64,000 nucleotides of DNA from Planctomycetota bacterium (GTDB taxonomy: Bacteria > Planctomycetota > UBA1135 > GCA-002686595): the NCBI GenBank assembly GCA_021413885.1, contig JAIOPM010000040.1:1-64000 (forward strand). Direction: 5' to 3'. Positions 18,716 to 27,920 of this stretch are shown here, one piece after another. The notes under the pieces are model-generated. The model saw nothing but the letters and a program-made list of their open reading frames with translations. It ran no database searches and had not been told where the DNA came from. Numbering within the stretch: position 1 is the first letter of the stretch; each line of letters opens with the position of its first letter. Made by a program: the position numbers and the translations under genes.

Positions 18716-18721
18716 TAGGAT
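18716..18721 (+). promoter_or_regulatory. -10 element with leaderless spacing
   Basis: TAGGAT ends 7 bases before the ATG at 18729, placing the expected transcript start on the start codon. No ribosome binding site is present. Confidence 0.45.
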
Positions 18722-18728
18722 CTGCGCC

Positions 18729-19052
18729 ATGCTGGCTTCGATCTCCCTCTACCTCAACAGCGAGCCCGTCAAGTACACGCTGCTCGTGTTGACGATCCCG
18801 TTCTGGTGGCCGTTCGCCAGGGCGGCGTGGGAAGAGCTCAACGAGTCGCTCGCGGACGAAGGCGGATTGTTCGGCGAGGAACCGGACGCCGAGGAACTCG
18901 CGAAGCTGCGCCTCGACATGTCGCGCGAAACGCCGATGGTCAGCGATCCGTGGGAGCAGCCGGCGTTCGGCGCGCGCGGCGCGGCGCAGGCGGCGCGCGA
19001 GCTCGAGAGCGACCTCAACCGCGCGCGGCGCGGCGGCTTCCGCAACCGTTGA
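18729..19052 (+). CDS. Small membrane protein of unknown function
   Basis: 107 residues. One membrane segment near the N-terminus (KYTLLVLTIPFWWPFARAAW) is followed by a charged tail (SLADEGGLFGEEPDAEELAK; ARELESDLNRARRGGF). I do not recognise the family. It sits between trpD and the PLP-enzyme pair on the same strand, with its own -10-like element (TAGGAT), so it is probably separately transcribed. Codon use is like its neighbours, supporting a real gene. Confidence 0.55.
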   Translation: MLASISLYLNSEPVKYTLLVLTIPFWWPFARAAWEELNESLADEGGLFGEEPDAEELAKLRLDMSRETPMVSDPWEQPAFGARGAAQAARELESDLNRARRGGFRNR

Positions 19053-19125
19053 AGTCGGCGCGTTCGCGCTCCGCGCGATTTGCGGTCGAACGAGAGCGAC
19101 GGCAAGATCGACGCGGAGGTTCCGC

Positions 19126-20427
19126 ATGCAAGATCGCCGCAGGTTCCTGGGCTCCCTCGTCTATCCCGCGGCGCTCGCCGTCGCGCCGGCCTGCTTCACG
19201 TCGCTCGGCAGCGAGCGCGTGCGCAAGAGCTTCGCCGACGCGCACGCGCTCGACCCCGAGGACGTCGCGCGCGACGAGTCGCGTTGGTTCGAGGTGCAGC
19301 AAGCGTTCACGTGCGATCGCAGCGCGGTCAACCTGAACAACGGCGGCGTGTGTCCCGCGCCTGCGGTCGTGCAGGAAGCGATGAAGCGCAACCTCGACTT
19401 CTCGAACGGCTTGCCCGCGCATCGGTTGTGGCAAGTGCTCGAGCCGCAGAAGGAGTCGGTGCGCGCCGGCCTGGCGCGTCTCTTCGGTTGCGACGGCGAG
19501 GAAGTCGCGATCACGCGCAATGCGTCGGAGAGTCTGCAGATCTGTCAGCTCGGGATCGATCTCCAGCGCGGCGATGAAGTGCTGACCACCGATCAGGACT
19601 ACCCGCGCATGCTGACGACGTTCGAGCAGCGCGCGCGCCGCGAAGGCATCGTGCTGAAGAAGTTCAAGCTGCCGGTGCCGTGCGAGGACCTCGGCGCGAT
19701 CGTGCGGCTCTACGAGGAGAACCTCACTCCGCGCACGAAGATGATCCTGATGTGTCAGATCGTGAACATCAGCGGTCAGAAGATGCCGGTGAAGGAAGTC
19801 GTGGTACTCGCGCGCAAGCGTTCGATCCCGGTCGTCGTCGACGGAGCCCACGGCTTCGCGAACGTCGACGCGAAGCATGCCGAGCTCGACTGCGACTACT
19901 ACGGAACGAGCTTGCACAAGTGGCTCTTCGCGCCGCACGGCACCGGGATGCTCTACGTGCGCCGCGACAAGGTCCGCGGTCTGTGGCCGTTGATGGCGGC
20001 GACCGAGAAGCAGGACGACGACGTCCGCAAGTTCGAGGAGATCGGCACGCATCCCGCGGCGAACTTCCTCGCGATCGGCGAGGCGCTCGCGTTCCACCAC
20101 GGCATCGGCGCGGCGAACAAGGAAGCGCGGTTGCGTTATTTGCGCGAGTACTGGGCGAAGCGTTTGCTCGCCAACGACCGCGTGCGCCTGAACACGAGTT
20201 TGAAGAAGGAGTTCTCCGGCACGTCGGGCAACGTGCGCGTCGAAGGGCTCGACACCAAGGCGCTCGCGTCGTGGCTGTGGGAACAGCACAAGATCCTGAC
20301 CGTCGCGATCGTGCACGAAGACTTCAACGGCTTGCGCGTCACGCCGTCGGTGCACAACACGCTGGAGGAGCTCGATCGCTTCTGCGAAGCGATCGAGACG
20401 GCGATGGAGAAGGGCATCAAGGCGTGA
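19126..20427 (+). CDS. Tat-exported class V aminotransferase-fold PLP enzyme
   Basis: 433 residues with GGAGG 8 bases before the ATG. The N-terminus MQDRRRFLGSLVYPAALAVA is a Tat-type signal (RRRFLG plus hydrophobic stretch), so a folded, cofactor-loaded enzyme would be exported. The body matches the isopenicillin-N-epimerase/cysteine-desulfurase-like group: NLNNGGVCPAP, TRNASESLQI, the PLP Asp in VVVDGAHGFANVD and the Schiff-base Lys265 in TSLHKWLFAPHGTG. The reaction could be transamination, racemisation/epimerisation, beta-elimination or C-S cleavage; sequence alone does not decide. The following gene overlaps as GTGA and encodes a lipoprotein RidA, which removes the reactive enamines PLP enzymes release. 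That pairing argues for an eliminating or deaminating reaction in the periplasm. Confidence 0.85.
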   Translation: MQDRRRFLGSLVYPAALAVAPACFTSLGSERVRKSFADAHALDPEDVARDESRWFEVQQAFTCDRSAVNLNNGGVCPAPAVVQEAMKRNLDFSNGLPAHRLWQVLEPQKESVRAGLARLFGCDGEEVAITRNASESLQICQLGIDLQRGDEVLTTDQDYPRMLTTFEQRARREGIVLKKFKLPVPCEDLGAIVRLYEENLTPRTKMILMCQIVNISGQKMPVKEVVVLARKRSIPVVVDGAHGFANVDAKHAELDCDYYGTSLHKWLFAPHGTGMLYVRRDKVRGLWPLMAATEKQDDDVRKFEEIGTHPAANFLAIGEALAFHHGIGAANKEARLRYLREYWAKRLLANDRVRLNTSLKKEFSGTSGNVRVEGLDTKALASWLWEQHKILTVAIVHEDFNGLRVTPSVHNTLEELDRFCEAIETAMEKGIKA

Positions 20428-20861
20428 GGGCCCTTGCTCTCGCGCTGTGCCTCGTCGCCGGTTGCGCGACGCACGCCCGCGTCGCGGTGGAATCGCCCGC
20501 CGCGCCGCGTCCGATCGGACCGTACTCGCAAGCGATCCGCGTCGGCGACCAGATCTGGTGCGCGGGCCAACTCGGCGTCGATCCGGCGAGCGGCGAGCTC
20601 GTCCTGGGCGGCATCGTCGCCGAAACGCGCCGCGCGTTCGAGAACGTCGAAGCCGTACTCGCCGCCGCCGGCGCGACGCGCGACGACATCGTCGCGGTCA
20701 ACGCGTACCTGACCGACCTCGCCGAGTTCGCCGACTTCAACGCCGAGTTCGCGAAGCACGTCTCGACTCCGCCGCCGGCGCGCGCGACGGTGCAGGTCGC
20801 GAAGCTCCCGAAGAACGCGCGCGTCGAACTCCAGGTCGTCGCCGTGCGAGCCAAACGCTAG
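20424..20861 (+). CDS. Lipoprotein RidA-family enamine/imine deaminase
   Basis: 145 residues from a GTG at 20424 that overlaps the upstream stop (GTGA). The N-terminus MRALALALCLVAGC is a lipoprotein signal with lipobox LVAGC (Cys14). The rest is a complete RidA/YjgF trimer subunit: RPIGPYSQAIRVGDQIWCAG, ENVEAVLAAAGATRDDIVAV and PARATVQVAKLPKNARVELQ. Arg120 and Glu135 sit at the positions of the catalytic Arg105 and Glu120 of Escherichia coli RidA. Known RidA proteins hydrolyse 2-aminoacrylate and related enamines/imines and are normally cytosolic and without a signal peptide. Here it should be tethered outside the cytoplasmic membrane next to the exported PLP enzyme. Its stop overlaps the convergent DUF2752 gene as CTAG. 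Confidence 0.88.
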   Translation: MRALALALCLVAGCATHARVAVESPAAPRPIGPYSQAIRVGDQIWCAGQLGVDPASGELVLGGIVAETRRAFENVEAVLAAAGATRDDIVAVNAYLTDLAEFADFNAEFAKHVSTPPPARATVQVAKLPKNARVELQVVAVRAKR

Positions 20862-21286
20862 AGCCGCGGCGCGATCAAGCTCCACGCGCGCGCGACGCCG
20901 AACGCGGCGAGTGCGACAGCGTAGGCGATCGCGAAGCCGCCGATCCAACGCGGCGTCGCGAAGCGCGCGACGCCGGGGATCAGGCGCACGAGCACCGGCC
21001 AAGCCGCCACCACGATCGTGAACGCATACAGCGGGAAGCTGAGCGGATGGTACGCCCACGCCGCGCTCCACGAACCGTGGCCGAGCGAGCAGAACGCGCG
21101 CGTCATCCCGCAGCCCGCGCACGGCACGCCGGTCCACGCGTAGAAGACGCACGTCGAGATCCCGGGCAGCGATTGCGGCGTAAGCCAGAAGCTGAGTACC
21201 AGCACCGCGAGCGCGCCGAGCGAGAGCCAGACCATCGGCTTCGCGGCGAGCTTCGGCGTGGTCGGGACTTCGACGGGTTCGTGCAT
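20858..21286 (-). CDS. DUF2752 membrane protein
   Basis: 142 residues with four hydrophobic segments. It contains the DUF2752 signature GVPCAGCGMTRAFCSLGHG followed by AAWAYHPLSFPLY; the Cys-x2-Cys-Gly-x-Thr-Arg motif faces one side of the membrane and may bind metal or take part in thiol chemistry. The function of the family is not established. The gene is convergent with the RidA gene and shares the CTAG stop overlap. Start ATG 21286. Confidence 0.8.
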   Translation of the reverse strand: MHEPVEVPTTPKLAAKPMVWLSLGALAVLVLSFWLTPQSLPGISTCVFYAWTGVPCAGCGMTRAFCSLGHGSWSAAWAYHPLSFPLYAFTIVVAAWPVLVRLIPGVARFATPRWIGGFAIAYAVALAAFGVARAWSLIAPRL

Positions 21287-21399
21287 GGGGAGGACGAGCG
21301 CTCGCTCGCGAGCCTAGAGCGTATTCGTCGGACCTCGAGGACTCCACGGCGCGCGCCGCGCGAGATTTCGCGAGCGTTCCTCTCTCGCGTCGCGCCGCG

Positions 21400-21405
21400 T
21401 AGCAT
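21400..21405 (+). promoter_or_regulatory. -10 element with leaderless spacing
   Basis: TAGCAT ends 7 bases before the GTG start at 21413. No ribosome binding site is present. Confidence 0.4.
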
Positions 21406-21412
21406 CGGCAGC

Positions 21413-22504
21413 GTGCTCCCCTTCCGCGTCGGCCTCGACGTCTGGCCCGCCCTGCGCCATGCGCCGGGGATCGGGCGGTACACACGGGAACTGGTGCGCG
21501 CGTTGGCGCCGCTCGACGAGCGGCCGGAGCTCGCGCTCTTCGAGGTCGGACCCGGGCGCGCGACGCTCGCGGAGTCGACATGGAACGTCGACGGGCGGCC
21601 GGGGATCCGGCGCGTGCGAGCGAACGTGTCGCGACGTTGGCTCGACGTCACCGGAGCCTTCGGTCTCGGCGCGGAGCGTTGGTGCGGAGGCGTCGGCCTC
21701 TTCCAACGCGCGTTCGTCGCCTCGCCGCGCGTCGGTCGCGTGCCGCAGATCGTGCCGGTGTTCGAGCTGCCGGAGCGCGGGAGTCGCGCGGAGTTCGAGC
21801 TCGCGCGGACGCTGTCGCGCGTCGCGCACGCGTTGGTCGCGAGCGATTGGGCCGCGGCCGCGCTCGTCGAGCGATTCGCGCTCGAGCCCGAACGCATCCA
21901 TCGCGTGCCCGTCGGCTGCGATCATTGGCGCCGCGATCTCGGTCGCGACCTCGAGCCCGTCGATCCGCCGCGCGTGCTCGTCCTCGGCGCGGTCGCGAAG
22001 CGCCGCAATCCGCTCGCGCTCGTTGCCGCGCTCGAACGGCTCGCAAAGAACGGCCGCGAACTCGAGCTCGTCTTCTGCGGTCGGCGCGGCGACGCCGCGG
22101 AAGAACTCGATCGAGCGCGCGCCGCGTCGAAGCTCGGCGCGCGGTTGAAGTGGATCGACGAGCCGGTCGAGCGCGACCTGCCCGAGCTCGTCGCCGGCGC
22201 ATCGGTGCTCTTCCATTCGAACGTCGAGGAGTGCACGGCGGTGACGCCGCTCGAGGCGCTGAGTCTCGGCGTCGCGGTCGTCGCCGCGAGGCTCGACACG
22301 TTCCGCGAAGCGCTCGGGGAGCACGCGACCTACGTCGCGCCGCGCGCCGAGCCCGACGAACTCGCGCGCGCCCTCGAGCAGGAGCTCGCGCGCTCGCACG
22401 ACCCCGCCGAACGTCGGCGCCGCCGCGACCACGCCGCGCCGTTCACCTGGGACGCGAACGCGCGCGCGACGGTGCGTGTGTGGCGGACGCTCCTCGCCCG
22501 CTAG
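21413..22504 (+). CDS. GT4-family glycosyltransferase
   Basis: 363 residues from a GTG at 21413, chosen because the family N-terminus [20 protein letters not shown] starts right after it; the frame upstream is non-coding. GT-B fold: the acceptor side includes [13 protein letters not shown], and the donor side has [20 protein letters not shown] and the C-terminal [19 protein letters not shown], the usual nucleotide-sugar binding block of GT4 retaining enzymes. Cytoplasmic, probably in exopolysaccharide, lipopolysaccharide or glycolipid synthesis. It stands alone, followed by the VOC gene after 37 bases. Confidence 0.88.
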   Translation: MLPFRVGLDVWPALRHAPGIGRYTRELVRALAPLDERPELALFEVGPGRATLAESTWNVDGRPGIRRVRANVSRRWLDVTGAFGLGAERWCGGVGLFQRAFVASPRVGRVPQIVPVFELPERGSRAEFELARTLSRVAHALVASDWAAAALVERFALEPERIHRVPVGCDHWRRDLGRDLEPVDPPRVLVLGAVAKRRNPLALVAALERLAKNGRELELVFCGRRGDAAEELDRARAASKLGARLKWIDEPVERDLPELVAGASVLFHSNVEECTAVTPLEALSLGVAVVAARLDTFREALGEHATYVAPRAEPDELARALEQELARSHDPAERRRRRDHAAPFTWDANARATVRVWRTLLAR

Positions 22505-22541
22505 CGCCGACGCGCTCGAAGCGGCAGAATCGGCGCCAGAG

Positions 22542-22967
22542 ATGACGTCCCCGCAACTCCCCCGCTTCCACCTCGCCTTCCCGATCCGCGACGTCGAATC
22601 GACGCGCCGCTTCTACGTGGAGCTGCTCGGCTGCGCCGTTGGCCGCAGCGCCGAACGTTGGATCGATTTCGATCTGCACGGCCACCAGATCTCCGCCCAC
22701 GTCGTCGACACGAAGACGAACGAGGGCTTCAACCCGGTCGACGGCGATCGCGTTCCTGTCCCGCACTTCGGCCTGATCCTGGAGTGGAGCGCATGGCACA
22801 CGCTCGCCGACCGTCTCCGCTCCCACCGCGTGCAGTTCGAGATCGAACCGCACATCCGCTTCGCCGGCGAGATCGGCGAGCAGGCCACGATGTTCCTGCG
22901 CGACCCGAGCGGCAACGCCCTGGAGTTCAAGTCCTTCCGCGATGACGCGAGTGTGTTTGCGCACTGA
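22542..22967 (+). CDS. VOC-family (glyoxalase/dioxygenase-like) protein
   Basis: 141 residues from the ATG at 22542. Two beta-alpha-beta-beta-beta modules: [20 protein letters not shown] and [18 protein letters not shown], with [14 protein letters not shown] at the end. His in FHLAF, His in VPHFGL and Glu in ALEFK are the expected metal ligands of vicinal-oxygen-chelate enzymes. It resembles small planctomycete and proteobacterial VOC proteins annotated as glyoxalases without a proven substrate. It ends 17 bases before the stop of the convergent giant repeat protein. Confidence 0.85.
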   Translation: MTSPQLPRFHLAFPIRDVESTRRFYVELLGCAVGRSAERWIDFDLHGHQISAHVVDTKTNEGFNPVDGDRVPVPHFGLILEWSAWHTLADRLRSHRVQFEIEPHIRFAGEIGEQATMFLRDPSGNALEFKSFRDDASVFAH

Positions 22968-22984
22968 GCGAGCGCGCGCGGCGA

Positions 22985-25900
22985 TCAGTTCGTGACCGTC
23001 GCGACGAATTTGGTTCGGGTGCCGGGGGGCACGACGAGAGTTCCGGTCGCCGAACGTCCGTCGTCGCACGCAACCGTCCACGTGTAGTCGCCGTTGGGTA
23101 GACCGTCGAGCGTCACGAGACCCGAGGTTTCGCTGGACGGATTCGTCGACGGCACCCTGTGCTCGGCGATCCACTGGTCGCTCGTTTCGCCGAACTCGGT
23201 CGAAGCGAGCGTCACCCGCGCGCCCGCGACCGCCTCGCCGAGTGCGCCACGGATTTCGAAGTCGACGCCGCCGAGCCGACGCACGTCGAGGTCCGCGGCG
23301 AGCCGCGCTCCGTCCGACACCGTGTATTGCCGCGCTACCCGCCAGAATCCCTGGCCGTCGACGACCACGTCGTACGCGCCCGGACCGATGTCGTCCCAAA
23401 CTCCGATGCCGCTCGCGTTCGACACGGCGGGATCGAGCCACAGATCGCTCGACGATTCACGCGCGGACACCAAGACACCGGCGAGCGCTTCGCCGCGGTC
23501 GTGGACGCGGAGCTCGAGCCGTGACGCGGCGGGCAACACGATCTCTTGCTCGATCGAATCATCGACTGCGACTCTCAACCCGAAACGCGGCGACGGTCCG
23601 ACGGCGCACACCAAGAGTTCGCCGCAGTCCGGCCAAGCGATGCTGAGGCGCCCTTCGTCGTCCGTCGCGTGGTGCATGAAAGCCGGCGGGCCTTCCGCCA
23701 CGCACGCACAGAGCACGCTCCCGCGCGCACGCGGCGATCCGTCGGATGCGAGCACGCGCAGCGTCTTCGAGCGACACGCGACGTCGAGTTCGAGCGTTTG
23801 CTCACGTTTACCCTTCGGCTCGAAGCGCGAGCGATGGAGCTCGCGATCGCCCGCTTGAACGACCACGGAGAACGGGCCGCGTGGAAGGCCGACGAAATGC
23901 GCGCGTCCGGCTTCGTCCAGGTACATCCAACGCGCGACGAAGACTCCATGATCGTCGCAGCACAGCCCGACCTGTAGATCCGTCGCGCCGTCGCATGCGG
24001 CGCCGATTCGGGCGCGCACGTCGACGTCGAGCTCGTTCGCCACCGTGTGCGCGACGTCCGCGGGAACAGCACGCTCGACCTGATGCACGAAATACGCGGT
24101 GCTTCCGTCCGGGTAGTCGACGCCGAATTCGATGTCGCCGCGCGCGCATCCGGGAACTTCGAGGCGCCCGTCAGCCGGGAACGAAGTGAGTGGAAAGTCC
24201 ACGGTCCGCGACGCGGAGAGCGCGAACGCGGTGAAGTCGCGAGGTTCTTCGCTCACCAGTTGGAACGACAACGGCACCGTTCGTTCGAGCGGCACGAGTC
24301 CGATGTCCGCCTCGTCGCCGACCTCGGCCGACACGTTCGGTTGCGCCCAGTGATAGCCCGGAGCTTGGACCCAGATCGTGTTCTGTCCGGGCCGCAGACC
24401 GTCCAACTCGAACGCGCCGTCGGCGTCGACCAGGACGGGCGCGGACTGCGCACTCAGAATGCGATAGCCCCAACAGTTCCACGTCTGCGCGCTCGCTCCG
24501 ACCAGGGGAGCGCGTGTCTCGGCGTCGATCACGCGACCGCGACCGCGCAACGACGGAGCCAACTCGAGGGTTCCGAGATCGGCGACACCGTCTTGGAACG
24601 CGATCGCGACGATCTCGCTCCGCGGATGAGTTTTCGACGCGGCGTACGCGAGCAGCGAACGCACCTCGACGGCCTCGACGGCGAAGCGACCGTCATCGCG
24701 ACCCTCGAAGAACTCGTAGCGCGTCTCGTCCGCGTTGGCGGGCGGCCAGAAGACGAGCTGAAAAGCCTTCACCGGCTCGGCACCGCTGACCACACGCCCC
24801 TCGATGCGGCCGCCACGCTTCAACTCGAGATCGACGTGCCGCGCCTCGCGCGCGTCGAGCAGGACGGGACCCGAAAGCAACGGCACGAACCCCGTGCGCC
24901 GCACTCGAAAGTTCAACGCGCCCTCGGCGGGTGCAGCCAACGTCGCGCGACCGTCGGCGTTGGTCAGCATCGGCTGCGCGAAGACATCGTTCGCACTCAA
25001 CGGACCGGCCCAGAAGACTCCGACTGCGGCGCCGGCGATCGGCCCGCCCTTGTCGTCGGTCACGCGAACCTCGACCGGACTCGGCACGCGACCTTCGAAG
25101 CGCACGAAGACCTGCTCGTCGATGCTCGGTGTCGAGCGCAGCACGTATTCGGAAAGCACGCGCGTCGACAACAGGTTGAAACCGTACTGCTGCGCGGGAA
25201 GCAGCGGGCATCTTGCCGGCCCGAACGAACCGTCGGAGCGCACGGGCAACTTTGCGACGCACGACCGAGCGTTGACGTCCGCCGGTCCCACCCAAATCTC
25301 CGCACCGTCGACGAGCGCGGTCCCCATCGGCAACTCGATGACGCCACTGAGCTCGAACGAATCCGCCAGCGTGAGCGTGATGTCGCCCGTGACCGGTGCC
25401 TCCCGGACCGCCGTCGCACGCGAACCAGAACTCGCGACGAGCACATCGTCGTCGCCGGTCGCAAAGACCTCGGTCCAACCGTCCGCCCGACTCTGCACCA
25501 CGCGATGGAAAACCAGCCGTGCAGCCAGGTCGAGCGTGGACATGGAGTGCCGGACACGACGCGCGACGTTTCCGAAGACGTCGACCCTGGCGCTCACAGG
25601 CTCGCCGTCCGCGCGCTCGACGACCCGCACGCGTGCCGGCTGACGAACGAGTCGAATCTCGCCCACACTCGATACCTCCGCCGCCGATCGCAAACCGACG
25701 ATGTGCGCGCGGAACCCGGGCGCCGTCACGGCAAGTCCGCACGGCCGATCAGACTCGTGAACGGAGTCGACTGTGATCTCCACCGCGCCGGCACTGTCGG
25801 TCGCCCAACGCGATGTCGAGAGGTCGACCTCGTCCCAGTTCGACGTCACCCACGAAGAGTTCAGGTCGGTGTCGGTGACCGGAGTGACCGTGACCTCCGC

Positions 25901-26167
25901 ACCCACGACAGGCCGACCGTCGTCTCCCACGACACGCAGTCTCGCGACGACCCGTGAGGCCAGGTCCAAGCGAACCGAGGAAATCTCGGCATCCGCGAGA
26001 CTCCGCGAAGTAGAGTCACCAGGAGTTGCCTGCTGGATCGCGGTGGTCGCTTCTGAGGTCGCGGAATGGGGCGCGGGCGTCCCGGACGCAGGCTCCGTTC
26101 GCCGACACCAAAGCAAGGCCAGGAGCGCGAGCCCTGCCACGACACCAACGATCGCGGTCGCACGCAT
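22985..26167 (-). CDS. Giant membrane-anchored multi-domain protein with carboxypeptidase-regulatory-like (Ig-like) repeats
   Basis: 1060 residues from the ATG at 26167. The N-terminus MRATAIVGVVAGLALLALLW is a membrane anchor; Trp directly before Cys makes lipidation unlikely. The rest is extracytoplasmic and contains at least seven prealbumin-like beta-sandwich modules, each starting as RLRVVGDDGRPVVGAEVTV, VRVTDDKGGPIAGAAVGV, RGRGRVIDAETRAPLVGASA, LRVHDRGEALAGVLVSA or VDFEIRGALGEAVAGARVTL. These are carboxypeptidase-regulatory-like or SdrB-like folds used as spacers or ligand-binding arms. No catalytic domain was found. It is the last and largest gene of an operon with the sigma-like, TPR and small-peptide genes. 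Codons here look less G/C-biased than in neighbouring operons, which may indicate transfer or relaxed selection. Confidence 0.75.
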   Translation of the reverse strand: MRATAIVGVVAGLALLALLWCRRTEPASGTPAPHSATSEATTAIQQATPGDSTSRSLADAEISSVRLDLASRVVARLRVVGDDGRPVVGAEVTVTPVTDTDLNSSWVTSNWDEVDLSTSRWATDSAGAVEITVDSVHESDRPCGLAVTAPGFRAHIVGLRSAAEVSSVGEIRLVRQPARVRVVERADGEPVSARVDVFGNVARRVRHSMSTLDLAARLVFHRVVQSRADGWTEVFATGDDDVLVASSGSRATAVREAPVTGDITLTLADSFELSGVIELPMGTALVDGAEIWVGPADVNARSCVAKLPVRSDGSFGPARCPLLPAQQYGFNLLSTRVLSEYVLRSTPSIDEQVFVRFEGRVPSPVEVRVTDDKGGPIAGAAVGVFWAGPLSANDVFAQPMLTNADGRATLAAPAEGALNFRVRRTGFVPLLSGPVLLDAREARHVDLELKRGGRIEGRVVSGAEPVKAFQLVFWPPANADETRYEFFEGRDDGRFAVEAVEVRSLLAYAASKTHPRSEIVAIAFQDGVADLGTLELAPSLRGRGRVIDAETRAPLVGASAQTWNCWGYRILSAQSAPVLVDADGAFELDGLRPGQNTIWVQAPGYHWAQPNVSAEVGDEADIGLVPLERTVPLSFQLVSEEPRDFTAFALSASRTVDFPLTSFPADGRLEVPGCARGDIEFGVDYPDGSTAYFVHQVERAVPADVAHTVANELDVDVRARIGAACDGATDLQVGLCCDDHGVFVARWMYLDEAGRAHFVGLPRGPFSVVVQAGDRELHRSRFEPKGKREQTLELDVACRSKTLRVLASDGSPRARGSVLCACVAEGPPAFMHHATDDEGRLSIAWPDCGELLVCAVGPSPRFGLRVAVDDSIEQEIVLPAASRLELRVHDRGEALAGVLVSARESSSDLWLDPAVSNASGIGVWDDIGPGAYDVVVDGQGFWRVARQYTVSDGARLAADLDVRRLGGVDFEIRGALGEAVAGARVTLASTEFGETSDQWIAEHRVPSTNPSSETSGLVTLDGLPNGDYTWTVACDDGRSATGTLVVPPGTRTKFVATVTN

Positions 26168-26183
26168 GGAGCTGTGCGGAGAT

Positions 26184-26354
26184 CTAGGGCACGTGCATCG
26201 GGATCGTGGCCACACCGGGAAGGCCAGTGTGCGTACCGCCGCCACTCCCGCTGCCGTTGCCAACTCGCTTCAAGGGATGCGCGGTCGCAAGCATCGCGAG
26301 CAACACGACGGCAAACACGATCGAGAGACGAGCCTTTCGGTTACCCGAGCGCAT
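26184..26354 (-). CDS. Small exported or membrane peptide (56 residues)
   Basis: From the ATG at 26354, which overlaps the end of the TPR gene by 14 bases. The N-terminus is basic (MRSGNRKARLS) followed by a hydrophobic helix (IVFAVVLLAMLATAHP) and a Gly/Ser-rich tail (VGNGSGSGGGTHTGLPGVAT). This is either a secreted peptide cut after the helix or a single-pass protein. I do not recognise it. Its place between the TPR gene and the giant surface protein, 16 bases from the latter, suggests they act together, perhaps as a small surface component or a signal peptide-like ligand. Confidence 0.5.
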   Translation of the reverse strand: MRSGNRKARLSIVFAVVLLAMLATAHPLKRVGNGSGSGGGTHTGLPGVATIPMHVP

Positions 26355-27279
26355 CGAACAGCCTCCTAGTTCTCGGTTCCTCCGAATCGACTTGGCGCTT
26401 CGCCCAGGCGAGCGACTCCGAGCGCACGCGAGCTCCATCGTCACCGTTGGCCTTCAACAGGTCAATCTGTTGATCGAGGAGACAATCGACACCCGCGTCC
26501 CGCAAGCCTCGGATCGCGGCGACCGCCCTCGTGAGGGTGCCGGCGTCTTCGAGTTCCACTCCGAGGCAAATGAGGTTGAAGCTGGATACGGCGACGTCCG
26601 TCTGCCGATCGCCGAGCTCTTCCGCCGTCGAAAGCCCGCCCATGTAGGCATCCCGAGCCTCCTCGAGTCTCCCTAACGCGATCGCCGTCGCGCCGAGCAC
26701 ATCGAAGGCGTGCTTGCGGTAGAGCGGCAGTCGCTCTTGGGTCAAGCGGTGCGCGAGGTCTGCCGCCGCGAGCAAGTCGCCGCATGCGAGATGATGGGCG
26801 CTCACCCAGAACTGCACGCGAGGCGAGGCCTCGAGACGAAATGCGAGCCCGAGAAAATCCGCGCGCAGCAACGCACCGATCTCCGAACGCGCACCGACCG
26901 GCAACGCGAGGTTGGGCCCGTGCATGCTGATCACGCTCGAGAGGCCCTCGCGTACCGCCACCGCCGACTCCCAGCGTGTGAGCCATTCGGCGCGCGGAAC
27001 TCGCGGGCCGGCCCAGATGAAGTTCCGATCGGCGTCCGCTAACAACGACTCACGAGCGGCGGCGACACACAGCTCCACGAACTCCGACCGAAGAACTCCG
27101 ACGATGTGACGCTCGACAGGCAACAGCCCCGTGGTCCCTGCAGTCCATAGCGCGCGCAGTTCGTGTGCGCCGCCGACCAGCTGCCGCGTGTGACGATCGC
27201 GCGCCGGCACGGAGCGCGACTGAATCACGTCATCCATGACGGCCTCGACGATCGGATCGAGATTCGATGTCCCGCTCAT
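26341..27279 (-). CDS. TPR-like helical repeat protein of unknown function
   Basis: 312 residues from the ATG at 27279, which overlaps the upstream stop as ATGA. The protein is all-helical and without a signal peptide. Its second half carries tetratricopeptide-like pairs: LLAAADLAHRLTQERLPLY, VLGATAIALGRLEEARDAYM and STAEELGDRQTDVAVSSFNL. The first half (ELCVAAARESLLADADRNF) is not recognised. Together with the sigma-like protein encoded just upstream, this could be a cytoplasmic regulator or scaffold of the system, but that is inference from position only. Confidence 0.6.
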   Translation of the reverse strand: MSGTSNLDPIVEAVMDDVIQSRSVPARDRHTRQLVGGAHELRALWTAGTTGLLPVERHIVGVLRSEFVELCVAAARESLLADADRNFIWAGPRVPRAEWLTRWESAVAVREGLSSVISMHGPNLALPVGARSEIGALLRADFLGLAFRLEASPRVQFWVSAHHLACGDLLAAADLAHRLTQERLPLYRKHAFDVLGATAIALGRLEEARDAYMGGLSTAEELGDRQTDVAVSSFNLICLGVELEDAGTLTRAVAAIRGLRDAGVDCLLDQQIDLLKANGDDGARVRSESLAWAKRQVDSEEPRTRRLFDALG

Positions 27280-27920
27280 GATTTGCCACCGCCTTCCACG
27301 TCCCCTGACAGCCGATCGAATCCGCGCGTGAGCGCGATCACCGCTTGCTTGAACTGCGCGGTCACTTGGTCGACGCTCCCGTAGCCGAGCGAGGCACATT
27401 CCTCGACGTTCCGACGCTCGATCGCCAGGGCGTAGAACGCGCGACGCGGAGCAAACGTAAGCGAGTTCAGAAGCGCACACGCCGTTCGCGCAAGTGTCGC
27501 GTCGAGCTGCAGTGCTTTCGCGACCTCGACGTAGTAGTCGTGATCATCCGACAGTTCGATCGGCATCGAGGAACGCTCCTCCTCGTACTGCTCTTTCACT
27601 AGCTCGTCGACCGACGACGTGATTCGTTCGTCGATCCAACGGTCGAGCGCGCCGTTGATCGGACCTCGCGCCGCCTCGAACGCAAGTCGAGCCGTTGCGC
27701 GCAGCGTCGCTCGCGGCAAGTTCAGAAGTCGCGCGTCTCGCGCGCACGCGCTTCGCACCCGCGACTCCACGCCGAGTGGATCTCCTTCCAGGAGGCGCCC
27801 GAGAATCTCGACGGAAGAACCGTCACGCAAGAGTGCGCGTAGCGGATCACCGTCATCGTTCTGTGGACGTCCGGCTTTGGACTCGGGCAAGAGAATCCTC
27901 CGACGCGGCGAATGATGCAT
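27276..27920 (-). CDS. Divergent sigma-70-like (ECF-type) factor, putative
   Basis: 214 residues from the ATG at 27920; a GTG at 27977 would add 19 residues, and neither has a clear ribosome binding site. The C-terminal 70 residues (YYVEVAKALQLDATLARTAC, then APRRAFYALAIERRNVEECA and GYGSVDQVTAQFKQAVIALT) look like a sigma region 4 helix-turn-helix: 'R.aF.l..ieg.s.eE.A..l..s...V'. The N-terminal half is only weakly like region 2, with WIDERITSSVDELVKEQ at the place of the usual helix. It could be an ECF-like sigma factor or an anti-sigma-independent regulator using the same fold. It heads an overlapping operon with TPR, small peptide and giant repeat-protein genes and probably regulates it. 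Confidence 0.5.
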   Translation of the reverse strand: MHHSPRRRILLPESKAGRPQNDDGDPLRALLRDGSSVEILGRLLEGDPLGVESRVRSACARDARLLNLPRATLRATARLAFEAARGPINGALDRWIDERITSSVDELVKEQYEEERSSMPIELSDDHDYYVEVAKALQLDATLARTACALLNSLTFAPRRAFYALAIERRNVEECASLGYGSVDQVTAQFKQAVIALTRGFDRLSGDVEGGGKS

